Shown here piece by piece: positions 31,601-44,400 of a stretch of 64,000 nucleotides of DNA (its first letter is position 1; each line of letters opens with the position of its first letter). The stretch is taken from positions 190,001 through 254,000 of the forward strand of contig OZ025888.1 in NCBI GenBank assembly GCA_964019415.1, read 5' to 3'. This DNA is from Ianthella basta (Eukaryota; Porifera; Demospongiae; Verongiida; Ianthellidae). Under the pieces are notes generated by a model. That model was given only the letters and a program-made list of their open reading frames with translations, made no database searches and was not told the origin of the DNA. The position numbers were made by a program, and so were the translations under genes.

Positions 31601-32350
31601 TCACCAGATGTGGCTACCACCTTCCACCACTGGTAGTAAAGCAACCAGCAAATTTCTCTCAAACCAACCACAAGTTGTTTGGATATGTCAATGACTCACA
31701 CACAACTGACTAGCACAACCGACTCGACTTCATATAGCTGCCTTTCACCATGTCACCTGTGGTCTTAACTGAGACAGCAGTGCACTACTGAGTCCAGCTG
31801 GAGCTCTGGATGACACTTGAATTGCAAACTCCTCAGTAGAATATACTTTCAACAGCACATGGGCTGTTACAACCATCGCTGAGCAGACTAGCTGACCCAA
31901 CCCAACATCCTTTCCTTCGACAGGACAGCACTGTACAACACTCCATTATCTGTCATTGCACAGCAGCCGCTTCATCTTCACTGCCATTTGGACAAGCACA
32001 TTCAGTGACAGTAGTTTCTCCATTCCACCTTCAGATGGATAGAGGCTTACTAAACCCCTTATGTGTTGTCTTCATGGCAGTGAGTCGTCGGATCTTCCAA
32101 TAAATGGAAAAGTGGAAAAGTATTATACTGGCTATCCGACACTATCCGCCATTCGCTCGCTTGCCTCGCTCTCGAACCTGCGTACACTATAGCCTCGTGT
32201 AGCCGGGCCTTTCTCAGTAAAAGGAAAATTGGAAAGCAACTGGCTATGCGAGACTCTTCCTTTCTCAGTAAACGGAAAAGTAAAAGTGACTGGCTATGTG
32301 AGACTACTCGCCATTCGCTTGCCTCTCTCTCGAACCTTAAGTCGAACATC
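28660..32350. repeat. Unclassified repeat cluster 1 (hairpin-box family)
   Basis: This is a mosaic of modules shared with 49300-49776 plus 52082-55150 and with 58700-64000. The key unit reads GACAGTAGT, then CTCCACCT(T/A)CAGGTGGATAG, TACTGAACGC, GTCTGCCTGGCAGCAAGCC. It occurs at about 29810, 30140, 30345, 30508, 30820, 31035 and 32030 with spacings of about 160-310 bp. CCACCTTCAGGTGG forms a small hairpin. A second module (31190-31370) begins GGTATGCCAAGAGTGGTATGG. No reading frame is conserved between copies, so the family is probably non-coding or decayed. Confidence 0.75.
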
Positions 32351-32359
32351 GATATCATT

Positions 32360-32797
32360 TATACAACACTTAGTGTGTAGCAAATGGACAGAGAAGTGCT
32401 TATCAAGTGTTCTTAATGTGGGTCTGGAGGTAGCTACTAAGAGTCTGAATATAATTATATGATTCTTACGAAATATTGGGTGAATAAATTGAACAGTCAG
32501 CTAAGGCCTAAGACTAAGAGTCAAGTCTACACATGCATACAGTAGCAATTAGTGTGTATATGAACTGAAGAACATCAAATCTATACAGCAACTATAAATA
32601 AACACATCAAACATGCACACAGCTAGTGGTAAAAGATCGCACATTGTCTCATGCCAAGGGAGTTTGAAATACACAAAAACTGAATGGATTAAATACTTAG
32701 TAGCTAGGAGGAGGAAGATGAGAAATTGCAAGTTTACTTTAAAAGAGTTGCCGTGAAACAGTGTCCCTGTGCTAACTTGAGTGGATGGAAAGTTGAG
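32360..32797. other. 3' flank of gene F, copied at 56160-56540
   Basis: AT-rich non-coding sequence containing GTGTTCTTA(A/G)TGTGGGTCTGGAGG and GTCAAGTCTACACATGC, both repeated in the same order at 56160-56300. No gene is seen. Confidence 0.6.
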
Positions 32798-32906
32798 CTA
32801 GTTATCATCGCCAAGTCCACTACCTTGCAGCTGGGTGGCACAAAGTAGATTAGAATGAGGGAATGAAACAAAGGAATGAGAACACATACATACACATGCA
32901 TGCATG

Positions 32907-32908
<2 letters not shown>

Positions 32909-32980
<72 letters not shown>
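32909..32980. repeat. (AC)n microsatellite
   Basis: About 36 AC units lie between the CARD exon of gene F and its possible last exon. The duplicated copy near 56679-56720 is shorter. Confidence 0.95.
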
Positions 32981-32982
<2 letters not shown>

Positions 32983-33068
32983 CACACACATACACACACA
33001 CGCACACACACAAACACACGCACATTAGTACATACACGATGCCATTCACACAATAGCACACAGCTTCA

Positions 33069-35408
33069 CTAACCTCCTTGTAGCTCCTCCTTCAGCTTCT
33101 CTCCAAATGACTGCATGTTTGGAAGACCGTTTGCCGAAATGGCTACCTCACAATATTCTCTCAAAGTGCCCACACTTGCATTACGTTGCAGGTGATCAAA
33201 CAGTATCTCCTGTGCATCTTCTTCAGTGGTTGCAGCGTTGATACGTGATGCTACATCTGGCGTAATGACTCTTTTGCGCTCTAGCCTCATTAGGCTAAAC
33301 TTGGGGTTCACAACTTTAAAAAACTCTTTCTCGTGTTTGAGTAAAATCTCTGAGACCGTATATGGTGTGCCTGCATTGTAAAGTGGGTACACGGAATTAA
33401 CACAAACTACCAGATCAGTCTAAATGTTTCACACGTGCACTACATTCCTCTCATAATTATGGTTCCTGCATGCAATTCTTTAAGAAACACAAAAGGAACT
33501 TGATAGGTGAAGGCAACATCATAAAGTAGTGAATGCAAAGAAAGCTTCTTGTCATGGTAAGCAATGACACGGCTGTAACAAATGTGACATAATGACTACA
33601 ATTTTTGGGGTTTACTTTCGAGAATTATCTATTTTTGAAGATATTTGTCTTGAATTTGTATTTGCTAACAACGAATATGCATGCCTCCCACGTACCTTCG
33701 TCAGTAGATGATGTCAGCTGAGGGTTGCCGGAATGGGAAGCTTCAGAAGAGGCACGGGACCCAGGGGGTGTTGGTACTGTATACAAAAGAGAGTGCAATA
33801 AATATCAGTGCTGCACTACAAAATTTGCTAGGCTTCGTTTGCACCAGCCAGGGTTCTTAAAAATCCTAAATGTTTTAGATTGCTGAGAGTCCTGGCTAGT
33901 GCGAACGAATCCAAGCATGTGCAAACTTCCTAACAACTCAGACCTCTTCAAAGTTAATAGAAAATTTACGTTGTGGGGGGAGTGAAACACGTTTCAAGTG
34001 AGCAATTAAGCCTCCTGTACAGTGATATCATCATTGAAAATTCACAAGGGTTTCAAGATGAATAAACAAGCCCCCTTAGAATTCCCTACATGCACCCAAG
34101 CATGCATATACATGTACATTAGGGCTATACTGAGACTACACACTACAGCCATGCTTGCACCAAATAGATACAACGAAGACTGAATTTACATATGTATCCT
34201 TCCGCACTCACTCCTCTCCTCTTCGACTCTACAGCAGAAATGAAGAGGCTTATTTGCTCCATCCACATGAACATTCATCAAGGCAGCTTTCACTCGATTC
34301 TCCTTTGCACCAGTGTAGACAATTTTGTAAAGGATGCAGGGGGGATAGCGTCCACTAGTGATCTGTTTCTGCAAGTCTTTACTGGACAGTGCCACAGGTA
34401 ACAAAAACAGTTCAGCTTCGATCTACATGCAGAATAGTAAGAATGAGGGCATGCCTGTAATACACAGTCACATCTGTTCTAGACCTAATGGTAAGCAAAC
34501 TGCAAACTAACTGATTGTTGTCCGTCAATGGCTGCTAACCATCCTGGACCAGATGATTGCTCAGGCCTAGCTGTGATTTGCTGCTGATCATACTGAAACC
34601 GAGTCACAGCAGAGCTGCATTTCTCCCATCTTTCTCTTTCTTCTCTTTGCAGTAATGTGTTTGTGACCATCTGTGGTGGGTAAGTCAATTTCCATATAGT
34701 TATATTATACATGAATAATTGAACCCAAAAGCTAGTACATGTACATCCTAAATTTATACTATAGCTATGTACTAATAATGCTTATGATGCAACAATATAT
34801 TATACGTACCTCATTCCATTCCAGCGAGTCACACATGATCTGAATCCTGAAGAACAGAGTGTCTTGTGTTGGGATGTATCGAGAGAATGTGATGGCGCTG
34901 TACCGAGCAATTGTGTCAATCTTGGTCTCCACACAATGCAGGCACCGAGGCTCTGAAATACTGAGAACACCTCTGTCTGAATGAGAAGCAAAATCACCCT
35001 CATCCTGCTTCTCAAAGACATACTCCCTCTGCCCTGCTTCCAGGGTGTGTGATGCTTGGAGAAAGTGTAGACTGTCATCACCTCCCTTCTCCCTGCTGCT
35101 CCAGTGGGAAAGAGTAAGTTGAACTGGCTTCACCAAAGTGGCTCCATCCATGTTTAAGTAGACTACCACTGAAGTGAGCTTGCAACCAGTGGGAAGCACA
35201 AAAGGGCCATTGAGTATGATGGCATAGCGGACCAGTGTCTTCTTCACCACAGCTTCTGGGGGAAACTTCAGTGATGCATCACCTCTGCCCAGAGTGAAGG
35301 TCCCTCCATCACAGCCAACACGAATGCATTTGATGTCAGTAGCCATGCAGCACAGCTGCTGCAAGAGAGCTTCATCTGGTAATGTATTGTGGAGTACTTG
35401 TCCCTTTG
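33069..35408 (-). CDS. Gene F: ZU5 / UPA-like / CARD-like protein
   Basis: At least five exons are read on the minus strand: 35408-34810 (donor GAG|GTACGT), 34670-34512, 34422-34212, 33776-33696 and 33370-33074. Phases are consistent throughout. The first encodes a ZU5 domain (GGTFTLGRGDASLKFPPEAV, ILNGPFVLPTGCKLTSVVVY). The second and third look like a UPA-type region. The fourth is a Ser/Pro-rich linker. The fifth is a helical death-fold domain most like a CARD (LMRLERKRVITPDVASRINA, EILFDHLQRN, FGEKLKEEL). The protein ends either at the stop at 33069 or, after splicing at GGAG|GTTAGT, in a short exon 32823-32798. ZU5-UPA-death-fold tails are known from UNC5, PIDD and ankyrins. The first exon starts in phase 1 with no ATG nearby, so upstream exons exist; the phase fits the end of gene E. 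Confidence 0.75.
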
Positions 35409-35691
35409 CTACAGAGGAAGGCATTAAAATGCATAATTATAGGGTTCAACTTTGCATCTGTCGTATAGCTATTTTATGGTGATCTCAGAATTCTGAATCT
35501 GTGTTTTTCAGTTAACAATCATCTTGTTTAAGTTATACATGTCAGGACGGCAGCACGTACAGACTAGTCGATATTATGGAAACACAGCATAGTCCACAGA
35601 AGTCTCAAAGAGAATGTTATCCCATTGACCAGTATAGAAATGTGAAGGGTAAGAGAAAGGCAATGAAATATTCACAAAGCTGTGCTCATTA

Positions 35692-36855
35692 CCGTATAAA
35701 TTCTAATATAGGCGCCGCCCCAATTAAAGCACCCCCTAGGGGCATACTGTATTTTTCCTGTTCCAATTGTAAGCATCCTTGGGCGTTGGAAATAATTTTA
35801 GGTGGCGCCTAAACTAATGGAGCCGAAGTATGGTAGTTCGCACTTCCAACTTATACCTTTGCTGCTGCTGCTACATGAAATGGCGCCCTTGACAGACTTT
35901 ATAATACCCCTTTCACACGGACCATTATTCCGGATTTAAGAACCGGATTCGCAACCGGGTTAGATCCGGGTTGTGTTCACACGGACGATTTTCGCTGCTG
36001 GTGAACGGTTAATTTCCGGCGTTCGAAGAGCTGCTTTTAATCCTGGTGTTGTTTTGGCTGCGCGCAAGGAGAGGGAGGAGGCGGCGAGCTAGAGGACGAC
36101 GGACAACTTCAGTACAGAACGCACTCTATGCGGTAGTGGGGTTGCAGCAGCAAATGCTGGTCTGCGCAAGTTTAGCGAGTGCGCGACGCCTCTTTCAAAG
36201 TACGAGAGCGAACAGGTCAATGTGGGTTGAGCACTGGAACGCGGCAATCTTTCAAAATATTGTTCCTGGTTGGAGTGATCACGACTTCAGTCGTGCAACA
36301 TTTCGCTAAACGCTGTTTAACGTGTGTTAACGCAATCAACTCCCGGATTCACCGTATATAATGCGGATTTAAAACCACCTCGCCAGCAGGTTTTTAACCC
36401 GGATTCGGATCCGGTATTTGATCGCCGTGTGAATGCAGAAACCCACATTTATCTGGGTTTCAATGCGGATTAACTGGTCCATGTGAAAGGGGTTTAAGTG
36501 TGTCAGCCCAGACGGCTACATCGCTGCTTCATTCTCAACCAGAGAATGTGGGATCAGTGGGAAGAAGATGGCCAAGCGACCTGTGGGGAGACTGAGGAAG
36601 CGCCCACTGGAACTGAGCAATGGCCAGGCGGAGGCCGACAAGCCGGAGAACATCCAGGCGGCACCTGTAGTTGCTGATGGTGAGGAGCCTAGTGCCAGGT
36701 CCATTCGATGCCAGTACACTGCTAAGCAGAAGCAGCGCGTTGTCCTTTACGCTAGGCGCCATGGAGTTCGTCCCGCTGAAGCCACACATGTACCACAGCT
36801 TACGTGCATACAGATCAAAGAGGAAGACAACACTAACCACACACAAACAGCATAA
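35692..36855 (+). mobile_element. Remnant of a DNA transposon with N-terminal HTH
   Basis: The left edge reads ACCGTATAAATTCTAATATA followed by GGCGCC, a terminal pattern I associate with pogo-like transposons. From 36568 a frame of 95 residues encodes a basic N-terminus with YTAKQKQRVVLYARRHGVRP, resembling the first helix-turn-helix of transposases. It has no catalytic domain and no matching right end. A Harbinger MITE (35905-36494) is inserted in it. The family call is tentative. Confidence 0.5.
35905..36494 (+). mobile_element. Non-autonomous Harbinger element
   Basis: The ends are inverted: ACCCCTTTCACACGGACC at left and, on the other strand, ACCCCTTTCACATGGACC at right. They are flanked by the 3-bp target duplication TAA. 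They resemble the ends of the large Harbinger at 42899-45990. The interior (36046-36309) still encodes a short part of a HARBI1-type transposase (IFQNIVPGWSDHDF, matching FFQDIVPGWNDGDF in the large element), so this is an internally deleted relative. Confidence 0.85.
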
Positions 36856-37480
36856 TCAACTGTGTCTTCCCATTATAGTACATCACAACAATCCCATCCC
36901 ACTCGATATTCAACTCAGTGCCATGGCCATCTCAGTAACTCTGTTAACTTTGCTACATTTGAGGTACGTATACACAGTGACTGACTATTGAAATCACAAT
37001 CGCATGGCTGAGAAAATCATGCGATGTTGATGATAATGAGGCTCATATCTATCTAATTATGCAATTCAACGGACATGGTGACTTTGAGCTGAAACATAGC
37101 AGAAAACAATTCATTAACCAGTGGTCAGGGCATCTATTGCAACGAGGGTTGACCCTTGGGTTTGTATACATTTGACACAGACACTTGTGACCAAAACGTC
37201 CTGTACTGTTGATTGTTTCCCAAAACATTTCAACTCAAAACTGTTTAAGCTCTCCAAGACAAAGACAGTACAAGCACCACACCTACATGTGCTGCATACA
37301 GTAGCATGATTGTTCCTTCTCACAATATAGCTATGGGGACCACACAAACCAACACCAATCCCCCATCCTCCCCCCTCAATCTCCCATGCATCTATGCTCA
37401 ATGAGAGCCAACTCACCATCTGGGATTGACTCTCTCTTGATCTCCTCAGTTACCCTTTCTCCTGTTATTGTTATAGTGGT
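36856..37480. other. Intergenic or intronic, nothing recognised
   Basis: No gene is supported. If genes E and F are one unit, this stretch is intron. Confidence 0.4.
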
Positions 37481-37489
37481 GAGCCAGCT

Positions 37490-37560
37490 TGAGTGACTGT
37501 CCCTAGGAACCACCTCCAGGACAGACTGCCACACACGAGGCTGCTCCCCAGTGCCTGGCC
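37490..37560 (-). pseudogene. Death-exon relic behind gene E
   Basis: On the minus strand the sequence CAGGCACTGGGGAGCAGCC to CTGTCCTGGAGG matches the part of the A/B/D Death exons that encodes GTGEQPRVWQSVLE. The front of the domain and its acceptor are gone. Gene E therefore has no complete Death exon of its own. Confidence 0.75.
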
Positions 37561-37883
37561 TGACAACTATTTGGGTTATGTGTATGGTGATTCAAAGAGG
37601 TAAGGAAACGAATGAAAACTATTTAGTTTACTAAAATTCATACCATTTGGGCAAGTGGTTTAACTAGAAAATCTGAATGCCAGTATAATCTTGGTTATTC
37701 ACAAAACCTGTGAGTAGCTCCAGGAAGGAGAACAGCATACAAACCCACATCTATAGTATAAGACAGCTTGACTGTTCAGATTCCTTACACACTAACTGCA
37801 GGGCTATACTAACCTATATCACTCCCATTTCCCCATCTCCTATGCATTCTTTTAAATTCTTATGTGATCACGAGTCAGCTCAC

Positions 37884-40800
37884 CATTTCGTGCTACACTT
37901 GCATAGTTCAAGTCTTGTACAGTGGTCAGTAAAGGCAGCTCTCCTCCAAATAACCAGGCGATAGGGATAGAAGCGGTGTTTGGTGCCAGTGATGAAGCAT
38001 GGTCATCACCATGACTGAGGTGGGAATTGATAATGGAAACAGGGTACATTGAGATAGGCTGAGCGGCTTTGGGATCCTCCCACAATATGGGCGTGTATGG
38101 ATGGATGATGTAGGGCGTGGCCTCCAGCTTTGGTGATAGCTGGGAAATGGTCTTGATGACATCTTGTACCACAGCTGCAGTGTATTTCTGTAAGGTCAGA
38201 GCTCCTGCCATGCTGCATACGTGTCCAACGACCAGGACCACACTACTGTCACTAATCTGAACCGCAATGTCCACTCCCTTGGTGGAGCTCCAGGAGATGC
38301 CATTCACCCAAACACTGCAGCAATACCACTTTTTACTAGGAGATATTTGTTCAATGAACACATGCCTGACTGCAAGGCGGAGGATGATGGCTTGCAGCAG
38401 ATGAGCTGAAATAAAATGCTTCTCAGGGTAATCTGTTCTCAGCTGCCAGCACATCCACTTCAAGCAATGCGGGGGTGGATCATCTGGCAAGACATTGATA
38501 GGCCGGGATGCTGATACTAGGGCAGGAAAGTACAGCCATCCCCTGTCCTCTGGACCAATCAACCTTGATACTTCCTCCTTCAATAGCAAAGGATCAATCT
38601 CAATGCAGAACTCCAAGGCCTTCAAGACCTCTCGGATCATCTCTGGAGCAACTCTGGGAAACAGCTTAGTCAGCTTGCTACAGTGAAGGAGACCAAACTG
38701 GTTGTGTTCTACTGGGGACCCACTGAACAAGGTGCCATACACATTGTAGAGAAGGGCTGGGAGGTCCAAGATGAGCCAACTTTGGGAGGGGTCTTGCTTG
38801 TTGGGGAGGAAGAGCGTGTGGCCAGCTGTTGAGAGGTCCTGACACACCTCCTCTGGTGAGGGGAGGTTCCTGGGGAGATTTCGAGCATTGTCTTGCAGCC
38901 ATGTCTGAAACTCAAGGAGATGTAGAGCTGGAACTGAGAATGCCTTTTGCAGTTGTACTAAGACCCAGTGCAGGTTGTAGGAGAGAGCTTTAGTGTTCAC
39001 CGGATGGGCCTCTTGCAGGAACCTGCAAATTTGATTGATGCCTTTTGACTCAGGTTGGCGGCAGTCAAGGAGACAGGGACCTTGAATGTCCAAGGGTAAC
39101 TCAATCTTCACTGACTGAGTGCATCGGAGCAGCTTTTCAGATGCTTCCTTCTTTGATTTGACTTGGTCCAAGAAACTGCAGACAACAAGCACTTTAGCAG
39201 TGACTGGAGTGGATATCAGAGCTAGAGGTTGCAGCCAGCGATGGAGTTGCTGTGTGATGATGTCTTCTTCATCAGTGGCCTTCACTAGAAGCAGCAGGGT
39301 CACTGAGACTTCTGGTTTGCTCAGCATGGCCTCCAGGAAGGACTGGTGTGGACCGTGGTACTGAGACTGACCTGCAAAGTCATAAAACAGTGCCTCTCCA
39401 TATTTTGGATTGGAAACCTGGACTGCTTCAATGCCAGCTGTTCGCTGCCTGATGTCATGTACCTTCTTGAAGTGATTTATTGCCTTCTTCCAAAGAATGT
39501 CACTCGTACATTCCAATGCTGCCACCAGTGTACTCTTGCCATGTTCAGTATTTCCAATCACTGCAATGACACGTTTGGTGGTAAAAGATAATGCCTTCTG
39601 CACTTCACCTACAAATGTCTTAGAGCCAATTTCCATTGGAGTGCAACGGTGTCTATTCTTTGCCCTCACGTCTGCTCCTGCCTCCACAAGGAGGACTCCA
39701 CACTTGATACGGTTGTAACTAGCAGCATAGTGTAGTGCTGCATCATTAGCTCCTTCAACAGATAGCACCATTACCAATACTGTGGTTAGATTCACGAAGT
39801 CTCTCATGTTGACTGTTGCAATCAGCAGCTTTTCTCCTTTCTTAGAAATGACCAGTGCCAGATATGCCTCAGCCACTGCTACCATCAAGTGCAGAACCAC
39901 CACCACTCCTTTCAACAGCACTGTTCTCTTAGTGACTATTGATAGCATGCCAGCTAAAAGTCTGACTGTTACTACCACCATCAACGCAAGATGTAGCTTA
40001 TCCAGTGACACTAATAAATCCTCCATCTTCAGTAGCTTTGTGGACTCAAATACAACAAACCCTGCAGCTCCCCTGTACACAGCCATCTCAGCTGCATGGG
40101 TTCTCAAAACCATGAGCAGAAACCATATGAATATCATTACAGTCATCAGCAAATCGGCTATCCCCTGTGCTGTGTGACTTTCAGTAAATACAAAGCTCTT
40201 CCTTCCAATCATCATGCATGATGAAGCTATGACAAACAGCTCCACATTTACAATCACTCCTTCCAGCACTGCCAATGCTAAGTCCCATTGAGCTAGCAAC
40301 ATCTTTTTCATCAACATAACAATTGTTAAAATTACTGCCACAAAGATCAGAAACACAGCACCCGCCTCTCGTGTTGTCACCAAACCTTGAGGTGACCATA
40401 CCAAAATCACTGGCACCAGAAGCAACATTCCAAGTATTGCAAACACCATCAACGTTGCTAATAAAATGCTTCCCACAACCTCTCTGATCACTGCTACCAC
40501 AGTTGCCTTAGGTCCCCTTATTCCCAAGGGTATCACTACAGACAATACCGCGACCACTGGTCCTGCCACCATTGTCACTGTCAGTGCCACAATCAGTGCT
40601 ATGGCAACCGTCCAAGACCCAAGCAACATCATAGTCCTTGACCCTGGCATTAGCAGTATCCCTACAACAGCCAAAACTGACATCACAAGTAGTACCAGAG
40701 AACCCCACACCGGATCAACCCAAAGTGTAGCCTTCATCCAAGGCAACAAAACACAAACCACTGTCGCTATCCAATAGAATCTTTTTGCACGAATCAGTCT

Positions 40801-41622
40801 TGCCAAATTCAGAGTGTTTGCCATATCCCGATACAGTACACTCCCTCTGATCTGGACATCACAATTGGCCAAGATCAGTTCCTTGACAATGCTGTCATGG
40901 CCTCTCAGTGTTGCCATCATCACTGGGGTCTGACCCTTGTGAATGTGGTCCACATCACAACCTGCTTCAATGACAGACCGCACCATGCTCAGGTCACCGA
41001 AATCACATGCATGCCAGAGAATGCGGCTGCGATCCTCCCTTGACAGGTCACCTACCTCCCTAACCAGTTGCTCAACCATGTCATAGCCCTTTGCCAGTTG
41101 AACAGCAGTCATCCCTTTCTTGTCCTTGAGGCTAACGTCTGCTCCTGCCTTCACCAGTTCAGCTACAACCCTAACCCTATGCCCTCTCTCCACAGCCAAC
41201 ATCAGGGCTGTCCTGCCCTCATCATCCTGCTCATTGATGTTGACCTCGGTCTCCAAGAAGAGTTTCACCAGTGACTGGTGCCCGTAGTAGGCAGCAATGT
41301 GCAGTGCAGTCCTGCCAGACCCCTTGACCTTCCCATAATAGTCAGCTTTAGCTCTGACCACCTCTCCAGCAGCCTGCTCATCCACTCTCAAGATGAACAT
41401 CACCAACAGGTAAAACTTCACCCATGCCTGGCAAACATAGTAGACAGCAGTGTACAGTACACTCCTGCCAGACCCCCTGACCTTGAGGTGTACATCAGCA
41501 TTAGCTCTGATCAGCTGTCTAGCAACCTCCACATCGCCAAGATAAGCTGCCCTCAGCAGTGGTGTCCACCCTGACTTATCGTATGCATTCACATCGCAGC
41601 TACGGATAATGTGAAGCACCAT
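37884..41622 (-). CDS. Gene E: ankyrin / multi-span membrane / Roc-COR protein, 3' exons uncertain
   Basis: The big exon is fully open for about 1246 residues from the ATG at 41622 (in-frame TGA two codons before it) to the donor AATG|GTGAGC at 37884, phase 1. It encodes ankyrin repeats (GWTPLLRAAYLGDVEVARQL, GRTALHIAAYYGHQ), about ten hydrophobic segments, and an ankyrin-like repeat (AALHYAASYNRIKCGVLLVE). Roc follows with P-loop GNTEHGKST and DFAGQ, then a COR-like region. The N-terminus is about 15 residues shorter than in A. Without splicing it would end DHIRI. The Death exon behind it is a relic, so the transcript either stops here or splices into the ZU5-CARD exons of gene F, whose first exon begins in the right phase. 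The 5' flank is interrupted by the gypsy element 131 bases upstream. Confidence 0.8.
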
Positions 41623-43067
41623 CACTCACCACCCGGTCTCTATCCAGCTCACTGGTAAAGTTTGATCTACACACAACAGAACAGACAGTAGGAGTGTAGT
41701 AATCTTGCTGCACCTCAAGCAAGCATCAAATACACAACACACATTGTACCATTGTGAGGGACTGGACCCTTCGTTTGTGGACGCGCTGCCAAGCTGCGCG
41801 AGGAGCGGGAGTGACGGGAGAGGGAAATGGCCGAGGAGCGGCGGAGGCACGATGACGAGTTGAAGTTGCTGCGTGGCTTAATAGAGAAGGATGAGCGTCC
41901 CACAACTGGTAAGCTGGGCCTAGAAGGGATTAAACTTACTAAGCTAAGGACTGTGAGACAGTGGAGGCTGTCGTGGATTCAATTGTTCTGGAGCAGCTAA
42001 TCACGACATTGCCGGACGAGATAAGGATCTGGGTAAGCGAGAGAAAGCCTACCTCGAGTGCCCAGGCAGTACGGCTTGCAGAGGACTACCTGCAGGCTAG
42101 GAAGTCAACTGCCACGGGGAAGCCAGAGCTGCCAAAGCGGGCGGAGAAGCGAGCTATGGGTGGGCAGCGGTGCCATGCATGTGGCGAGTTGGGACACTTC
42201 CAGCAGGACTGTAAGAAGGGAGCAAAGGCGGGGAGCATCACCCCAGCCATGGAGGCTCCAGACAGATCCAACAAGGAAGGGGTACGCTTTTCAACTGTGG
42301 GCGACGTGAACACATGGCGATGAGCTGCCCGGGCAAAGCTGCCATGTATTGTGGAGAAGGCATGGGAAGACCTGAGGTGGTTCGGAGTGGACTGGTGGAG
42401 AGACGCCAGGTCAAGGGGATCCTGCTTGGCACGGGGTGCTCCCGGACGCTGGTGCGGCAGGACCTTGTCCCCATGGAGAAGAGGACCGGTGGCCGAGTGT
42501 CCATCAGGTGTGCCCACGGAGATGTAGTATCGTATGCACTGGCCAATGTCAACATGGAGATTGGGGGCCAGAATATCCAGTTGCAGGTTGGGGTAGCACC
42601 GAACCTCCCGGTTCCTGTGCTGCTGGGGACGGATGCACCCGAGTTGTCGATGCTGTTACGGTCCCAGCTGCTGGTGGAGGTGTACAACCTCCTTCACATA
42701 AACCAATCCGCACTAGCCCCTATCACCCACAAACTGATGGGTTAGTGGAAAGATTTAACCAAACCCTCAAGGCCATGCTCAAGAAGGCTGCCTCGGAGGA
42801 TGGAAAGGACTGGGATCATCTGATTCCCTACTTGCTGTTTGCATATAGGGAGGTGCCCCAGTCTTCCACGGGCTTCTTCCCCCTTTGAACTACTCTATCA
42901 CCCTTTTCACACGGAACGCTTAACCCGGATTAGCGCGTTCACATTTGGGGTCAAATCCGGGTCGAATCCAGGTCGAACCCGGATAAATCCGGGTTATCAT
43001 CCGGGTTCTAACCCTGCTTGCGAGGTGGGTTCGACCCAGATGTATCCGGGTTACAAACGTGTCAAAA

Positions 43068-44138
43068 ATGGCGACGCGCGGTCAGAATTGGACCGACGAG
43101 GAAGTACTAGCTCTTCTCGACATTTGGTCGGACGAAACTATTCAGGCGGAGCTAGAGGGGGCTTACAGGAACGAGCACATCTACAAACAGATCGTGAGCG
43201 AGCTGGCGGACCGCGGCTTCCAGCGCGATGTACAGCAGTGCCGCGACAAGCTGAAAGCACTGAAGAAAAATTATAAGGAAGTCGTCGACAAGCAGAGGCG
43301 AAGTGGAGCAGGCGTGGAGTCAGATGAAGAAATCACACAATCGAGTTTTCGTTTCTTCACCCAGATACACCGGGTACTGGGAAGCAGGGCAATTGTCAAC
43401 CCTCCACAACTTGTGGAAATTGGATCCTCACAAAGCCCGGCCAGCTGCAGTGGTGAGTCATCCGCTTCAGTTGCTCCGCCATCTCGCTCGAGGGTACGGA
43501 GCAGCAGCAGACCAAGCACCCCTGAGGCAACCACTCCACTTGCCCAGGCAGCTCGATCAAGGGTACAGAGCAGTAGCAGACCAAGCACCCCTGAGGCAAC
43601 CACTCCACTTGCCCAGGCACCTCGTTCGAGGCTACTCAGCAGCAGCAGCAGACCAAGCACCCCTGAGGCAACCACTCCACTTGCCCAGGCTCGATCAAGG
43701 GTACAGAGCTGTAGCAGGCCAAGCACCCCTGAGGTACTCACACTGCCACCTCCTGTAACGGAGGAAGTGGAGGAAGAAGACACCCACGAACCATCAACCG
43801 GTCAGCCTGCTACTGAGCTGCCAGTGACAGAGCCAGAGCAGCCAACACCAGTGACAGAGCCAGAGCAGTCGACACCAGTGACAGAGCCAGAGCAGTCGAC
43901 ACCAGTGACAGAGCCAGCTACTCAGCAGTCAGCTCCTGGACCATCACGTGCCAAGAAAAGAAAGCTAACTAAAGCTGATAAGGCAGAGAAGGAGGTGTCA
44001 ACTACTTTGAGCAAATTGGCTGAGCAAGGGGAAGATTTGAAGAAAACGCTCATCCTCCTGGATGAGCAAAGGGCCAAACGGGAAGCTGAAGCAGCTGAAA
44101 GGGAGAACAGAGGGAAAACAGGATGTTTGCTCTGTTGA
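43068..44138 (+). CDS. Harbinger Myb/SANT-like DNA-binding protein
   Basis: 356 residues from the ATG at 43068 (the frame opens nine bases earlier at a GTG). Residues 1-90 form a trihelix/Myb-like domain (NWTDEEVLALLDIWSDE, IYKQIVSELADRGFQRD, CRDKLKALKKNYKEV). In this superfamily such a protein helps the transposase enter the nucleus and bind the ends. The middle is low complexity: about four SRPSTPEATTPLAQA units and four VTEPEQSTP units. The C-terminus is a basic coiled coil (AKKRKLTKADKAEKEV, LLDEQRAKREAEAAERE) ending GCLLC. A second frame, 44123-44530, overlaps its end and continues Pro/Met/Thr-rich; it may be the original C-terminus in another frame. Confidence 0.85.
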   Translation: MATRGQNWTDEEVLALLDIWSDETIQAELEGAYRNEHIYKQIVSELADRGFQRDVQQCRDKLKALKKNYKEVVDKQRRSGAGVESDEEITQSSFRFFTQIHRVLGSRAIVNPPQLVEIGSSQSPASCSGESSASVAPPSRSRVRSSSRPSTPEATTPLAQAARSRVQSSSRPSTPEATTPLAQAPRSRLLSSSSRPSTPEATTPLAQARSRVQSCSRPSTPEVLTLPPPVTEEVEEEDTHEPSTGQPATELPVTEPEQPTPVTEPEQSTPVTEPEQSTPVTEPATQQSAPGPSRAKKRKLTKADKAEKEVSTTLSKLAEQGEDLKKTLILLDEQRAKREAEAAERENRGKTGCLLC

Positions 44139-44219
44139 GCAGCATTTTAGGTGGCAGTGCCACTCCCCAGCATCCCATCGTCCAACCTGTACCATCCATG
44201 TACCCTGGCTTTCCTTCCA

Positions 44220-44400
44220 CCATGCCACCAGGCTATCCCTACTACATGCCACCAGGCACTCCCTCCACCATGCCACCAGTTACTCCCTCCACCATGCCAC
44301 CAGTTACTCCCTCCACCATGCCACCAGTTACTCCCTCCACCATGCCACCAGGTACTCCCTCCACCATGCCACAAGGCACTCCCTCCGCCATGCCACCTGG
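44220..44400. repeat. Minisatellite, 24-bp type unit
   Basis: About eight units of CTCCCTCCACCATGCCACCA with small changes, inside the Harbinger just after its Myb-like gene. Translated in the 44123-44530 frame it gives a repeated PSTMPPGT motif. Confidence 0.9.

Noticed and set aside
36535-36846. Minus-strand frame opposite the transposon N-terminus
   Set aside because: It is the antisense of the better supported HTH-coding frame at 36568-36855.
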